NCBI RefSeq assembly: GCF_004354085.1
Contig: NZ_SMSE01000004.1
Coordinates: 62,001 to 126,000 of the forward strand
From: Seongchinamella unica
GTDB taxonomy: Bacteria > Pseudomonadota > Gammaproteobacteria > Pseudomonadales > Halieaceae
Direction: 5' to 3'
Length of the DNA stretch: 64,000 bases
This document shows positions 8,396 through 16,962 of this stretch, piece after piece (positions within the stretch are counted from its first letter, which is position 1; each line of letters starts with the position of its first letter). Both the position numbers and the translations under genes were made by a program. The notes under the pieces were generated by a model. The model was given only the letters and a program-made list of their open reading frames with translations, did no database searches and was not told the origin of the DNA.

Positions 8396-9205
8396 TCAAA
8401 TCCATTCCCTGGGGTCCAACTGGTAGTATTGCTGCAGCTCGGCGTACAATTCTGGTCGTTTTTTGTGCAGCTGGCGGGGTTTTTCGAAAAATGTCTCCGT
8501 CGCCACGGCAAAGAATTCAGCGGGGTTGGTGGCACCGTACTCGTCCATAACGGTGTCCAGACCCCGCAGGCTGCGGAGTTCCAGGTCCTCATAATTCTCG
8601 CTGAAGATCCTCGCCCAGGCGCGATAACTGTTGCGGCGCAGTGGCGGAGCGCCATTGGTCGAGCCGGACTCGGCGTCAAGCTGGTGGGCAAATTCATGCA
8701 GGACCACGTTGTGCCCATCCGAGAAGTCTGCCACCCCCCGGGTGACGTCGTCCCAGGAGAGAATCACCCGACCATCGTTCCATGACTCCCCGAGGAGGTT
8801 GTGCCCGCCCTCTGCCACGGTGCCATCCGCCTGACGCTGCTCCCGATCGACCCGAAAAGCGGTGGGATAAACCAGTATCGACCTGAGCCTCGGGTACAGC
8901 GCTCCGCCCTGGTTGAGCACCAGCAGGCACGCTTCAGCGGCGATCATCACCCGCATTTCGTCGGTCACGACCAGGCCGCCGCAGCCGTAGTATTTTTTGC
9001 GATCGATAAAAAACTTCACCATGTCCTGCAGCCGGGACTGCTGCTCTAGCGTTAGCGAGGAATACACAGGGAGCCCCGACTCCAGCACCGACAGCCAGGG
9101 CGCGGGGAACGGGCGCATATGCACATGCCAGTCGTGCCAACGCCTGAAGCCCAGGTAGGCGAGAAATGCGGCAATGGCGGCAGCAATGGGAACGAGAGCG
9201 ATCAT
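8396..9205 (-). CDS. mtfA: MtfA-like zinc peptidase (M90 family)
   Basis: This 269-residue protein belongs to the MtfA/M90 zinc-peptidase family. In E. coli MtfA binds the repressor Mlc and so affects glucose PTS expression; it also has aminopeptidase activity. The zinc motif HEFAH is at residues 170-174 and the third ligand Glu is in NPAEFFAVATE. KYYGCGGLVVTDEM is the usual family stretch. Unlike E. coli MtfA, it begins with a hydrophobic helix (residues 2-20), so it is probably tethered to the membrane. The ATG at 9205 is the first of the frame. No partner genes are evident. Confidence 0.88.
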   Translation of the reverse strand: MIALVPIAAAIAAFLAYLGFRRWHDWHVHMRPFPAPWLSVLESGLPVYSSLTLEQQSRLQDMVKFFIDRKKYYGCGGLVVTDEMRVMIAAEACLLVLNQGGALYPRLRSILVYPTAFRVDREQRQADGTVAEGGHNLLGESWNDGRVILSWDDVTRGVADFSDGHNVVLHEFAHQLDAESGSTNGAPPLRRNSYRAWARIFSENYEDLELRSLRGLDTVMDEYGATNPAEFFAVATETFFEKPRQLHKKRPELYAELQQYYQLDPREWI

Positions 9206-9552
9206 CTGTCGATTCTATACCTTACTGGTGGAACATAGCAGCAGCCTCGCAGCGAAGGCAGACTAACACGATGGAATGACCCGGGCACCGCCCTCACTAG
9301 GCAGCAGCGGTCTTCCCCGCTACATGGCGGCCACGACACGGCTGACGCATTCCTCACGTGCTGCCACCAGGGCGGCGATGTCGGCGTTTGCCGAGAGTTG
9401 GAAGTTTGTACTGCCCAACCGGTGTTCAAGCAATCATACGCAGCGGACCTTCAACCCGATCAATGCCCATAACCAGCGACAGCCCACCTGACCCAGATCC
9501 CCGAACAGTCGCAGGTCGACGAAAACCCAGGCCGCTGGCGAGACATCTTCTC
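9206..9552. other. Gene-free stretch upstream of mtfA
   Basis: About 350 bp hold no convincing gene. A minus-strand frame ending at 9320 spells a protein-like 37-residue tail (SANADIAALVAAREE...) but has a stop codon just upstream near 9431 and no recognised family. It may be a gene relic. No clear promoter was identified. Confidence 0.4.
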
Positions 9553-9640
9553 TATTTGGGGTCAGAGTAAAAACTCTCCCGCTGCCGCCGCAGTCACGTG
9601 GCTGCCCGCTGGCCAGGAGTTTTTACTCTGACCCCAAATA
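9553..9640. repeat. REP-type inverted repeat, copy C
   Basis: The arms TATTTGGGGTCAGAGTAAAA (9553 on) and its complement ending at 9640 surround a GC-rich centre. That centre contains GCTGCCGCCGCAGTCACGTG and the following bases, which are nearly identical to the centre of copy D at 19931. The element lies 22 bp beyond the stop codon of the LTA-synthase-family gene. Confidence 0.9.
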
Positions 9641-9661
9641 TGCCAAATATACGGGGCTTGG

Positions 9662-11605
9662 CTAGCCGGAAGGTAATCGGTACAGGGATTGCTGGTAGGC
9701 TTCGACGCTCCAGATTGATTGTGCCAGTACCCGGTCGATCAGGGCCTCATCGATAAATTCCGGGTCTACATAGCCATCAGCTTTGCGGTAACCGAACATC
9801 TGCGCTGCCTGTTCCGGAGCGAGAATGACGATTCTCTCGCCCTCCATGTAGGCCTGCACACCGCCGTACTGCATGATCGCCCTGCCGGGGATCTGGTCGA
9901 TATCCGGACGCAACAGGTCCTGGCCAATGGCAGGGTGAGGCGAAGCAATGCCGGCGATATGCAACAGGGTCGGCAGGAGGTCGATCTGGCTGGCCTGCCG
10001 GCTGATTATCCGCGGCTCGATTGCGCCACCCAGAATCAGGGCGGGAATATGGAAAGACTCAACGGGCACCCGGTCGGCGCCACGCACCCTTGAGTTGTGG
10101 TCGGCAACCACAAGAAAAATGGTGTCCTCCCAGTAGTTGGACGCTTTCGCCTGATCGAAATACCGGCCCAGGGCAAAATCGGCGTATTTGACGGCGTTAT
10201 TCACCGACGCTTTCGGTTGTTCGTGCAATTCAATCCTGTCGTCCGGGAATTCAAAGGGGGAATGGTTGGACGAGGTAAATACCAGGCTGAAGAAAGGTTG
10301 GCCCTGCCGAGCCATGGCTGCAAATTCAGCATGGGCTCTTTTGAACAGGTCCTCGTCACTGACTCCCCAGGAGGCGACGAACTCAGGTGACGGGTAATCT
10401 TTCTGCTCCACCACCCGGTCGAAGCCGTTACCCATAAAAAACTGGCGCATATTGTCGAAGTGCGCCTCGCCCCCGTAGATAAAGCTCGTGTCATAGTCGT
10501 ACTTATGCAGCAACTGGGCAAGGGTAAAAAAGCCGGTCTGGGATTTGGGCAGTTTGACAACGCTCCTGGCAGGGGTGGGCGTAAACCCGGTGATCACTGC
10601 TTCAATGCCTCGCACCGAGCGGGTACCGGTCGCATACAGTTGTTCAAACCAGATGCCCTCTGTCGTCAGGGCGTCGAGTCGGGGAGTTACCCCGATTCCA
10701 CCGAGGGAGCCGACATACTCCGCCCCCAGGCTCTCCTCGAGAATGATAACGATATTGGGGTGATGTGGCCTCGGCTGGACCCAGTCCGAGACATGCAGTG
10801 TCGGCAATTCGGCGGAAATGAACGCCTGCTGGTCAAGATGCATTGACTGCCGCACTTCCCTTACCACGGAGTCCCAGGGTTTTCTGCCATACGCCTTAAC
10901 GCCACGCTCATGGCGTTGGTTGCTATAGACGGCATAGGCAAGGCTATAGCTGGAATTCAGCGCCAGGTCATTGACCAGCATATCATTGGAGAAAGCGACG
11001 ACGCTGGGATTGGCCGGCCGATGCCCGAAACTCGACCTGATCCCGACCACGCCGGCCAACAGGATCACCAGGGACAATGCCAGTTTCACCGGGATGCCGC
11101 GGTTAACCGCAACGGAATCTGTCGCCAGCATCAAGCGGCGGAAAACCACGGTGGCCAGTCCCACGACCATCAGGCCCACCGCAACCTGGATACGATACCC
11201 GACCCAGAGCATGCTGAACACTTCCTTTGGATAGCGCAGGTATTCAATAAACAGCCTATTGGGGCGCGCGTCATACTCGGCAATGAAGGTAGGCGAAGCC
11301 GCCTCCATAAACAGCACCAGGGCGAAGCACACCAGGAAATATACATTGACAACCCGCATCGCCCGGGCACTGCCGGACATCCACGGTACCAGTGCCGCGG
11401 GGACCACGGTGAGTGCGCTGGCCAGGATTATGTCGAAGCGCAGGCCCTGTAGAAAAACGGACCACGGCATGCCGGTGGATGACAAGCGGTCCCAGTACAG
11501 GCCGGAAAGCACAAGCCGGCTGCATGTAGCGACCGCCAGCACAGCGAGAAAGAAAATCACGCAGGATTTGAATGCGCCGTAGAATGATTTTGATTGAACA
11601 GACAA
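9662..11605 (-). CDS. LTA-synthase-family membrane sulfatase/phosphoglycerol transferase
   Basis: This 647-residue inner-membrane enzyme has about five N-terminal transmembrane helices (residues 12-190) and a large periplasmic alkaline-phosphatase-superfamily domain. Metal-site signatures are IVIILEES (Glu290), the putative nucleophile in YATGTRSVRG (Thr326 or Thr328) and VVADHNSR. The family includes LtaS, OpgB and lipid phosphoethanolamine transferases, so phosphoglycerol or phosphoethanolamine transfer to an envelope glycan or lipid is likely. The start is a TTG codon at 11605 preceded by GAGGT; no ATG exists before the first helix. It follows the ten-gene run on the same strand after 69 bp and may be cotranscribed with it. 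Confidence 0.85.
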   Translation of the reverse strand: MSVQSKSFYGAFKSCVIFFLAVLAVATCSRLVLSGLYWDRLSSTGMPWSVFLQGLRFDIILASALTVVPAALVPWMSGSARAMRVVNVYFLVCFALVLFMEAASPTFIAEYDARPNRLFIEYLRYPKEVFSMLWVGYRIQVAVGLMVVGLATVVFRRLMLATDSVAVNRGIPVKLALSLVILLAGVVGIRSSFGHRPANPSVVAFSNDMLVNDLALNSSYSLAYAVYSNQRHERGVKAYGRKPWDSVVREVRQSMHLDQQAFISAELPTLHVSDWVQPRPHHPNIVIILEESLGAEYVGSLGGIGVTPRLDALTTEGIWFEQLYATGTRSVRGIEAVITGFTPTPARSVVKLPKSQTGFFTLAQLLHKYDYDTSFIYGGEAHFDNMRQFFMGNGFDRVVEQKDYPSPEFVASWGVSDEDLFKRAHAEFAAMARQGQPFFSLVFTSSNHSPFEFPDDRIELHEQPKASVNNAVKYADFALGRYFDQAKASNYWEDTIFLVVADHNSRVRGADRVPVESFHIPALILGGAIEPRIISRQASQIDLLPTLLHIAGIASPHPAIGQDLLRPDIDQIPGRAIMQYGGVQAYMEGERIVILAPEQAAQMFGYRKADGYVDPEFIDEALIDRVLAQSIWSVEAYQQSLYRLPSG

Positions 11606-11674
11606 CAGGTGACCTCGATAAAGCCCGATCCGGACTTGAACTCTAACCCGGTAACCTTAGGGAAAACTTAAGCG

Positions 11675-12388
11675 CTAGAATTCATATTCCAGGACGGCCC
11701 GGAGGGTATAGTCTGCAGTATCACTGTCCAGCCCGAAAATGGCCCCGGCTTCCCAGCGCAGTGCCTTCATCGGACCCAGTCTCTCCATTCCGAGCAGGAC
11801 TGGCCCGACGCCCAGGGTGTCCTCGCCGGTGTAGAGTTCCACTGCCGGCTCCAGCCTCGGGGAATACCGGTAGCGGGTCTGCAAGGCCAGCGAGGTTTCC
11901 ACTTCGTCCTGAATGCCCTCACCCCACTCGTACTCTACGCCCAGATTGGCGGTACCACTGAAACGCCCAAACTCACGCTCCAACAGGAGCGTGGTGGAGA
12001 ATTCCCACACATCCTCGTTGTGGGTTTTTTCGAGTTCAAGCAGCAGGCCATAGTCCAGCGAGTACTCGCCCTGTTCGGACAACTGCCACAGAAAATCGAA
12101 TTCATAGGCCGCAAGATCAAAATTTTCGCCCGCGCTATCCTCGGCGATAAGGTAGCCTTCAATGAATACAAACTCCGACACCGCACGACCCAGGCCAAAG
12201 CGGTGCTTTTGCTCACCCTTGGTGCCCGTGAGGGGATTTTCGTCGGCGTGGGTCAGCCGCCACTCCAACTCCCACTCCAGTTGCTCCACATAGGGGTGAT
12301 AAACCTTGTCGATGGATGAGCCATCACCGCGGGCGGCAGCCGGAAGCAAACAGAGGATAAACAGGAATCGGCCGTATTCAATGTGCAT
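11675..12388 (-). CDS. Outer-membrane-like beta protein at the end of the FTR1 operon
   Basis: The start is set at 12388, which gives a signal peptide (MHIEYGRFLFILCLLPAAARG); a longer frame reads back through the FTR1 gene. The 237-residue product has alternating polar and hydrophobic residues, many aromatic residues and a C-terminal Phe (TLRAVLEYEF), as expected of an outer-membrane beta-barrel. Its start overlaps the FTR1 stop by 11 bp, so translation is probably coupled. I do not recognise a family. Its position suggests an outer-membrane channel or accessory factor for the metal or product handled by this operon. Confidence 0.75.
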   Translation of the reverse strand: MHIEYGRFLFILCLLPAAARGDGSSIDKVYHPYVEQLEWELEWRLTHADENPLTGTKGEQKHRFGLGRAVSEFVFIEGYLIAEDSAGENFDLAAYEFDFLWQLSEQGEYSLDYGLLLELEKTHNEDVWEFSTTLLLEREFGRFSGTANLGVEYEWGEGIQDEVETSLALQTRYRYSPRLEPAVELYTGEDTLGVGPVLLGMERLGPMKALRWEAGAIFGLDSDTADYTLRAVLEYEF

Positions 12389-13169
12389 CGCGCACTCCCG
12401 CAAAATGGTGCGGCAGGACCCAGGCCAATGCCACCAGGACGACACTGATGGCATAGAGCAGTACCTGGACGAGTCCGGGCGATGCCTCGTAGCCAAACAC
12501 GGCGTAGAGCAACTGTCCGGATATGGACTGCTCACTGATCAGGGCAGAGCTATCCCACAATTCCCGTCCCGGCTGGAGCCAGTCTACCTGTTCGAGCAGC
12601 ATGGTAGACTGCATCACCATACCCGCCCCAATCAGCGCCATGAGGAAAACACAAAGCCTGGCGGAAAGCTCGGCGGAAACGGCCCGCAAGGCGGCGAACA
12701 TCAATACCCCTAGGCTGATGCCGATACCCCCACCGATCGCACTGCCGGCGAATACTGCCGCACCGTTTTCCCCGGAGGCGGCGAATGCGGTGATATAAAT
12801 CAGGATCTCCGAGCCCTCCCTGATCATGGCGCAGATCACCGTGATCGCCATCAACAGTGGCAACGGACGCAAGCTACCCACGTGCCCGGATCGCTGTAGC
12901 TCGGTGATAAAGACCACGCCGACTATGCCTGCAAAGACGGCTATCTGCAGCCCGGCGCTGACGACTTCCTGGCCGGCGCCGTCAAATGCATCAGTGATCG
13001 CATCGAGGTTGGATGAGAATAACAGGATGAAGATCGCGGTAACCGGCAGGGATGCCAGAAGCCACCGGGTCGACAGGCGCAGATTGCGCGACACAGCCAA
13101 CAGCACGCTGACCACGATGGCGGCTTCCAGCACCTCCCGCAGGACCAGGATCACGGAATTAATCAGCAC
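12378..13169 (-). CDS. FTR1-family iron permease
   Basis: This 263-residue inner-membrane permease has seven hydrophobic helices. Both iron-motif helices of the FTR1/EfeU family are present: REVLE at residues 11-15 and REGSE at 117-121 (family pattern REXXE). These motifs carry ferric iron in yeast Ftr1 and in EfeU/FtrC. The start is GTG at 13169, 9 bp after the cupredoxin gene ends. With the periplasmic cupredoxin next to it, it forms a minimal oxidation-coupled iron importer. It lies downstream of a two-component system and of an iron-dependent oxygenase gene in the same run. Confidence 0.88.
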   Translation of the reverse strand: MLINSVILVLREVLEAAIVVSVLLAVSRNLRLSTRWLLASLPVTAIFILLFSSNLDAITDAFDGAGQEVVSAGLQIAVFAGIVGVVFITELQRSGHVGSLRPLPLLMAITVICAMIREGSEILIYITAFAASGENGAAVFAGSAIGGGIGISLGVLMFAALRAVSAELSARLCVFLMALIGAGMVMQSTMLLEQVDWLQPGRELWDSSALISEQSISGQLLYAVFGYEASPGLVQVLLYAISVVLVALAWVLPHHFAGVRDAH

Positions 13170-13178
13170 GCTCGGTTC

Positions 13179-13505
13179 TCACTCTGCCACCACCCTGCCC
13201 TGGGCGGTTTTGGGATTGAATTCACCAAAAAACGGATAAACCCCGGGCTTCAGGGGGCCGATGAAAATATTGGCCTTACGGCCACCCATAATCACCTTTT
13301 CGCGATTGAGCTCGTAGCTCTCGAACTCCTCGGGCGTTGCGTCCCGGTTGTAGACAATCAGCTTGACCTTGGTATTGGCCGGTATCCGAACTTCCTCCGG
13401 GTGAAAAAGGTGGTTACGGATTTCCAGTTCGACTACCGGTGTTTTCGCGGCCGCCAGGGTCGATACCAGGAACAAACCCAGCAGGGCGTACTGTTTACCC
13501 TTCAT
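13179..13505 (-). CDS. Periplasmic cupredoxin-domain protein
   Basis: This 108-residue exported protein starts MKGKQYALLGLFLVSTLAAA (signal peptide) and then shows a single cupredoxin beta-sandwich of the EfeO-type cupredoxin_1 group. Typical stretches are HLFHPEEVRIPANTKVKLIV and IGPLKPGVYPFFGEFNP. It has no Cys, so it is not a blue type-1 copper protein. His residues around 26-29, Glu and Met could bind copper or iron. Such proteins accompany FTR1 permeases and are thought to oxidise or deliver iron. The start overlaps the kinase gene by 4 bp. Confidence 0.85.
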   Translation of the reverse strand: MKGKQYALLGLFLVSTLAAAKTPVVELEIRNHLFHPEEVRIPANTKVKLIVYNRDATPEEFESYELNREKVIMGGRKANIFIGPLKPGVYPFFGEFNPKTAQGRVVAE

Positions 13506-14815
13506 CCGCGGTTATCCGCCAGGGGCAGGTCTATGCGCACGGCCAGCCCTCCGAGATCACTCTCCCCCAGTTCGATGCGTGCCTTGTGCACCTCTACTAT
13601 GTGCCTGACGATCGCCAGACCGAGGCCGGCTCCCACAACGCCATTGCCCTCCTCGCTCACCGAGCGGTAAAAACGCTCAAAGACCCGCTCCCGGGCGCCA
13701 GTGGGTATTCCGGGACCCGAGTCCTCAACCAGCAAGCGCACAGCGTTGGGGCGCCGTTCTACTACCACCCTAACCTCACCGCCAGCGGGCGTATATTTTC
13801 TGGCGTTGTCGAGGAGATTGCCGAGCAGGGTTTCCAGCAATGCCGGGTCTCCCCTGAGTATGGCCTCGTCGCCCTCCAGTGACAGGCCCAGGTTTTTCTC
13901 TGCAAACTGCGGCCAGGCTTCGGCGGTAATGCGCTGGGCAAGTGAGTGCAGGTCCACATCCTGGAAATTGGCAACAATCAACTCCGGGTTGGTACGGCTG
14001 AGGTCAAGTACCTGCTCGACCAGATGGTGCATCCGCTCGACGCCGGCGTTGGCGTGGATCAACGCCGGCTCGTCGGCGGGCAATTCCTCGGCGAGGTTAT
14101 GCAGGTGGACTTTCAGCACGCTCAGAGGGGTTCGCAGTTCATGCGCGGCATGGGCGGCGAAGTGTTTTTCCCGTTCGAAGGCGGCAGACAAGCGCGCCAG
14201 CAGGGAATTGGTCGAGTCGATCAGTCGCAGCAGTTCTACCGGGGGGTTGTCCAGAGTCACCGGAGCCAGATCATCACTACGCCGGGTGTTAATCTGCCTG
14301 CTGAGCTCGTGCAAGGGCCGCAACCCCCAACCGACCAGCAACCACACCAGCACCGCCGATACGGGCAACCACAGCAGCAGGGGGACAACCGACTCCAGAA
14401 CCACCTTTTCGGCGACGGTGTGCCGCAGATCGGCACGCTCCGCCACCATGTAAGCGGTGCCATCGCCCGCCAGGCGGGTATAGCTCAGCCAGCGATAGCC
14501 GGAAAAATTGCCGTAGCGATAGCCTTCACTGAAGTCACCGATGGGCGCCACCGGCGCACCGGGTGATGCCGACAAGAGATCACCATCGCGCCAGACCTGG
14601 AAAACCAGAATATCGGAAGACGAGTTGGGGGACGGCTCCGCCGCTTCGCCAGACCAACTCAGCATGAGCAGGTCACTGGCCTCGGCCAGCTGGGTGTCCA
14701 GCATCTTTTCAGCCTCGGCCATACTGGAGAGGTAACCATTAAGTGCTGCCAGGAACGAAACCAGGGAGAAGGCGGCCATCAACATGATGACCAGATAGGT
14801 GCGAATTGAGTTCAT
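13502..14815 (-). CDS. Sensor histidine kinase (QseC/PmrB-like)
   Basis: This 437-residue inner-membrane kinase has TM1 at about 7-28, a periplasmic sensor of roughly 110 residues, TM2 at about 141-163, then HAMP, DHp and ATPase domains. The phospho-acceptor is His225 in HAAHELRTPLS. The N box is LLGNLLDNARKYTP, with G1 DSGPGIP and G2 GAGLGLAIV. Its start overlaps the response-regulator stop by 4 bp, so the two form a cognate pair. The sensor region shows no obvious metal-binding ExxE motif. The FTR1/cupredoxin genes behind it suggest iron or the pathway product as signal; this is inference. Confidence 0.92.
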   Translation of the reverse strand: MNSIRTYLVIMLMAAFSLVSFLAALNGYLSSMAEAEKMLDTQLAEASDLLMLSWSGEAAEPSPNSSSDILVFQVWRDGDLLSASPGAPVAPIGDFSEGYRYGNFSGYRWLSYTRLAGDGTAYMVAERADLRHTVAEKVVLESVVPLLLWLPVSAVLVWLLVGWGLRPLHELSRQINTRRSDDLAPVTLDNPPVELLRLIDSTNSLLARLSAAFEREKHFAAHAAHELRTPLSVLKVHLHNLAEELPADEPALIHANAGVERMHHLVEQVLDLSRTNPELIVANFQDVDLHSLAQRITAEAWPQFAEKNLGLSLEGDEAILRGDPALLETLLGNLLDNARKYTPAGGEVRVVVERRPNAVRLLVEDSGPGIPTGARERVFERFYRSVSEEGNGVVGAGLGLAIVRHIVEVHKARIELGESDLGGLAVRIDLPLADNRG

Positions 14816-15474
14816 GCCGATGGCACAGTGTAGCCAATACCCCTCACGGTTTTGATCATTTTATCCGGCAGTTTTTTACGCAGGTGGTGGATATGGACCT
14901 CCAGCGCGTTACTGGCAACCTCCTCCCCCCAACTGTAAAGACGCGTCTCGAGGGCCTCGCGGGTCAGCACTTTTCCGGAACTTTCCATCAGCGTCTTGAG
15001 CAGCATATATTCGCGTCGCGGTATCTCCACGACCTGGCCGGTCACCTTGACCGAATGTGCGGCAGTATCGAGTTCAACATCACCGATGCGAATAACACTG
15101 GTGGCAGAAGCGGTGGACAGCCTGCGCTCGAAAACCCGCAAGCGGGCGGCAAGCTCCTGCATGTCAAAAGGTTTTGCCAGGTAGTCATCGGCGCCGCTGT
15201 CGAGGCCGGCGATACGGTCGTCCAGCTGGTCGCGCGCCGTCAACACCAGTACCGGCGTGCGCAGGCCGTCTTCCCGCAAGCGGGAAAGCACATCCAGACC
15301 GTCCATATCGGGCAGCCCCAGATCGAGCACAACCATGTCCGGCGGCTCCGCCCGTAGCGCGGCCAATGCCATCTTTCCGCTGGCGACATGGTCGACCGTG
15401 AACCCCTCCTTGCCAAGCCCTTTTACCAGGCCGACCGCGAGCGAGTCGTCATCTTCTACCAGCAGTATACGCAT
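14812..15474 (-). CDS. OmpR-family response regulator (QseB/TctD-like)
   Basis: This 220-residue regulator has a receiver domain with acidic residues at 8-10, phospho-acceptor Asp51 in VVLDLGLPDMDG and Lys101 in the KPF motif. A winged-helix DNA-binding domain follows (RREYMLLKTLM, VHIHHLRKKLP, TVRGIGY). The fingerprint RLYSWGEEVASNALEVHIHH places it with QseB, PmrA and TctD. It starts 9 bp after the SDR gene and is followed by its kinase. A CTTAA-type direct repeat at 19883-19899 upstream of the operon is a candidate binding site, implying autoregulation. Confidence 0.93.
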   Translation of the reverse strand: MRILLVEDDDSLAVGLVKGLGKEGFTVDHVASGKMALAALRAEPPDMVVLDLGLPDMDGLDVLSRLREDGLRTPVLVLTARDQLDDRIAGLDSGADDYLAKPFDMQELAARLRVFERRLSTASATSVIRIGDVELDTAAHSVKVTGQVVEIPRREYMLLKTLMESSGKVLTREALETRLYSWGEEVASNALEVHIHHLRKKLPDKMIKTVRGIGYTVPSA

Positions 15475-15483
15475 GGGCCAATT

Positions 15484-16281
15484 CTAGCCTGCCCGGCCAG
15501 CGGCGGCCATTGCCCGACGCTTGATAATTGGCAAATTCCTGCCGAGCGCCGAGTCCACTATTCCCGGGAACAGACTGTTAAGCCTGGCGAAAAAACGCTC
15601 CGGTGCACCGATCTGGCGGACGGGCTTGCCGGATGCCAATAAGGCCATCAGCTCGCTGGCAACCAGCTCCGGTGAGTCCGTGGTGTTACCGAGTTCCTTG
15701 TTCATCGCAACCACTTCAGGAGGGTTCATGTCCGTCGCCACGGCCCTCGGGGCCAGATACTGGACGCGAATGCCGCTGTCCGCCAGCTCTCGCCTGAGAG
15801 CTTCGGTAAAACCCCGCAGGGCAAATTTGCTGGCGCTGTAACCGCAATAACCGGCAAAACCGATACTGCCGAACCCGGAGCCCACATTCACTACGCAACC
15901 CTTGCTGGCTCGCAGTTGCGGCAACAGTGCCTGGGTCAACAGTATCGGCGCCATCAGGTTGACATCGATCATTTGCCGTAATTGCTGCTCGCTTTGCTGT
16001 TCCAGCAGGCCAAAATGATTGACTCCGGCATTGTTCACCAGCAGGTCAGGCCCCGTGCCGCAGGCGGCAACCACACTGTCACGCCCAGCGTCGGTGACCA
16101 GATCCGCGACGACAGTACGATGTCCGGTGCCCGGTAGCGACGCACACAACGCTTCCAGTCGCGAACTGTTGCGACCCACCAGTACAAGTCGGGCTCCCGC
16201 GCTGGCGAGACTGAAGGCCATTGCCCCGCCAATACCACCGCCGGCACCGGTGACAACAGCCCATTTACCGTCAAGATTCAT
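15484..16281 (-). CDS. SDR-family oxidoreductase in the hemolysin-type operon
   Basis: This 265-residue classical SDR has the cofactor motif TGAGGGIG (residues 11-18), LLVNNAGVNHFG, a catalytic Ser in VVNVGSGFGS and the pair YSASKFA. The C-terminal part (FFARLNSLFPGIVDSALGR) resembles SDRs that act on long-chain or bulky acyl substrates. The fold is certain, the substrate is not. It starts 9 bp after the di-iron protein gene. In this context it probably reduces a keto or aldehyde intermediate of the pathway encoded upstream. Confidence 0.9.
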   Translation of the reverse strand: MNLDGKWAVVTGAGGGIGGAMAFSLASAGARLVLVGRNSSRLEALCASLPGTGHRTVVADLVTDAGRDSVVAACGTGPDLLVNNAGVNHFGLLEQQSEQQLRQMIDVNLMAPILLTQALLPQLRASKGCVVNVGSGFGSIGFAGYCGYSASKFALRGFTEALRRELADSGIRVQYLAPRAVATDMNPPEVVAMNKELGNTTDSPELVASELMALLASGKPVRQIGAPERFFARLNSLFPGIVDSALGRNLPIIKRRAMAAAGRAG

Positions 16282-16290
16282 GGTGCACTC

Positions 16291-16962
16291 CTAAGCCGCC
16301 AGTGGTCTGGCGTCGCGGGGATCAACACCGCTGTAAACATCGCCATAGAGACGGTAGAACATTTTTGCGCAGTGAATAATATCTTCCTGGTCGGCGGGAT
16401 CATCGATCCGGTTCATCAGGTTTTCAAAGAACTGTACGTGTTGAACATCCAGGGCGCCGTGTGAGGTCAGGTAACTGAATGCGTCGCTGCCGAGGCCTGT
16501 GGATCTGGCAATACATTTCGCCGCCTCGTCAGCCATGGCAACGCTGGTTCCTTCCAGTACGTGGACCATGCCAAAAAATCCCACCGGGTTTACCCGATCA
16601 ATCACGTGGTAGGCGTAGGCCACCATCAGCTCGGTCTCGGGATTCGGCCTGCTGCGGCGGACTTCTTCTGCGTCATAGCCACAGGCACGAATGTCATTCA
16701 GTACCCACTCCTGGTGACCCAGCTCTTCTTCTATGTATTCCGCCAGCGCGTTACGCAACCACTCCCTGTTGCCCGAGATACGGGAACCGGCGGCCATCAG
16801 CAGCGGCGTGGTGTGTTTTACATGGTGGTAGGCCTGGCTCAGAAAAGCCACGTACAGGTCACGATCGACATCGCCGCCCAGTGCTTTGGCAATCAGCGGA
16901 TTCTGCAACAGCTGCTCACGCTCTGAACAGGTACTGTCCTGCAGGGTAGAAAAAAAACTCAT
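16291..16962 (-). CDS. Heme-oxygenase-like di-iron (HDO/TenA-PqqC-type) protein
   Basis: This 223-residue all-helical protein belongs to the TenA/THI-4/PqqC-like group, now often called heme-oxygenase-like di-iron oxidases (UndA, SznF, CADD relatives). Candidate iron ligands are Glu and His in EYIEEELGHQEW, Glu in MVHVLEGTSVAMA, and Asp/His in SHGALDVQHVQFF. The YHHVKHTTPLL helix is also typical. Known relatives oxidise fatty acids or amino acids with O2. Its start overlaps the AMP-ligase stop by 4 bp, so the ligase may prepare its substrate. Both the family call and the ligands are my reading of the sequence. Confidence 0.82.
   Translation of the reverse strand: MSFFSTLQDSTCSEREQLLQNPLIAKALGGDVDRDLYVAFLSQAYHHVKHTTPLLMAAGSRISGNREWLRNALAEYIEEELGHQEWVLNDIRACGYDAEEVRRSRPNPETELMVAYAYHVIDRVNPVGFFGMVHVLEGTSVAMADEAAKCIARSTGLGSDAFSYLTSHGALDVQHVQFFENLMNRIDDPADQEDIIHCAKMFYRLYGDVYSGVDPRDARPLAA

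Noticed and set aside
9320-9430. Minus-strand 37-residue tail (SANADIAALVAAREE) as a gene
   Set aside because: A stop codon lies just upstream, no start site is convincing and no family is recognised; kept only as a possible relic.
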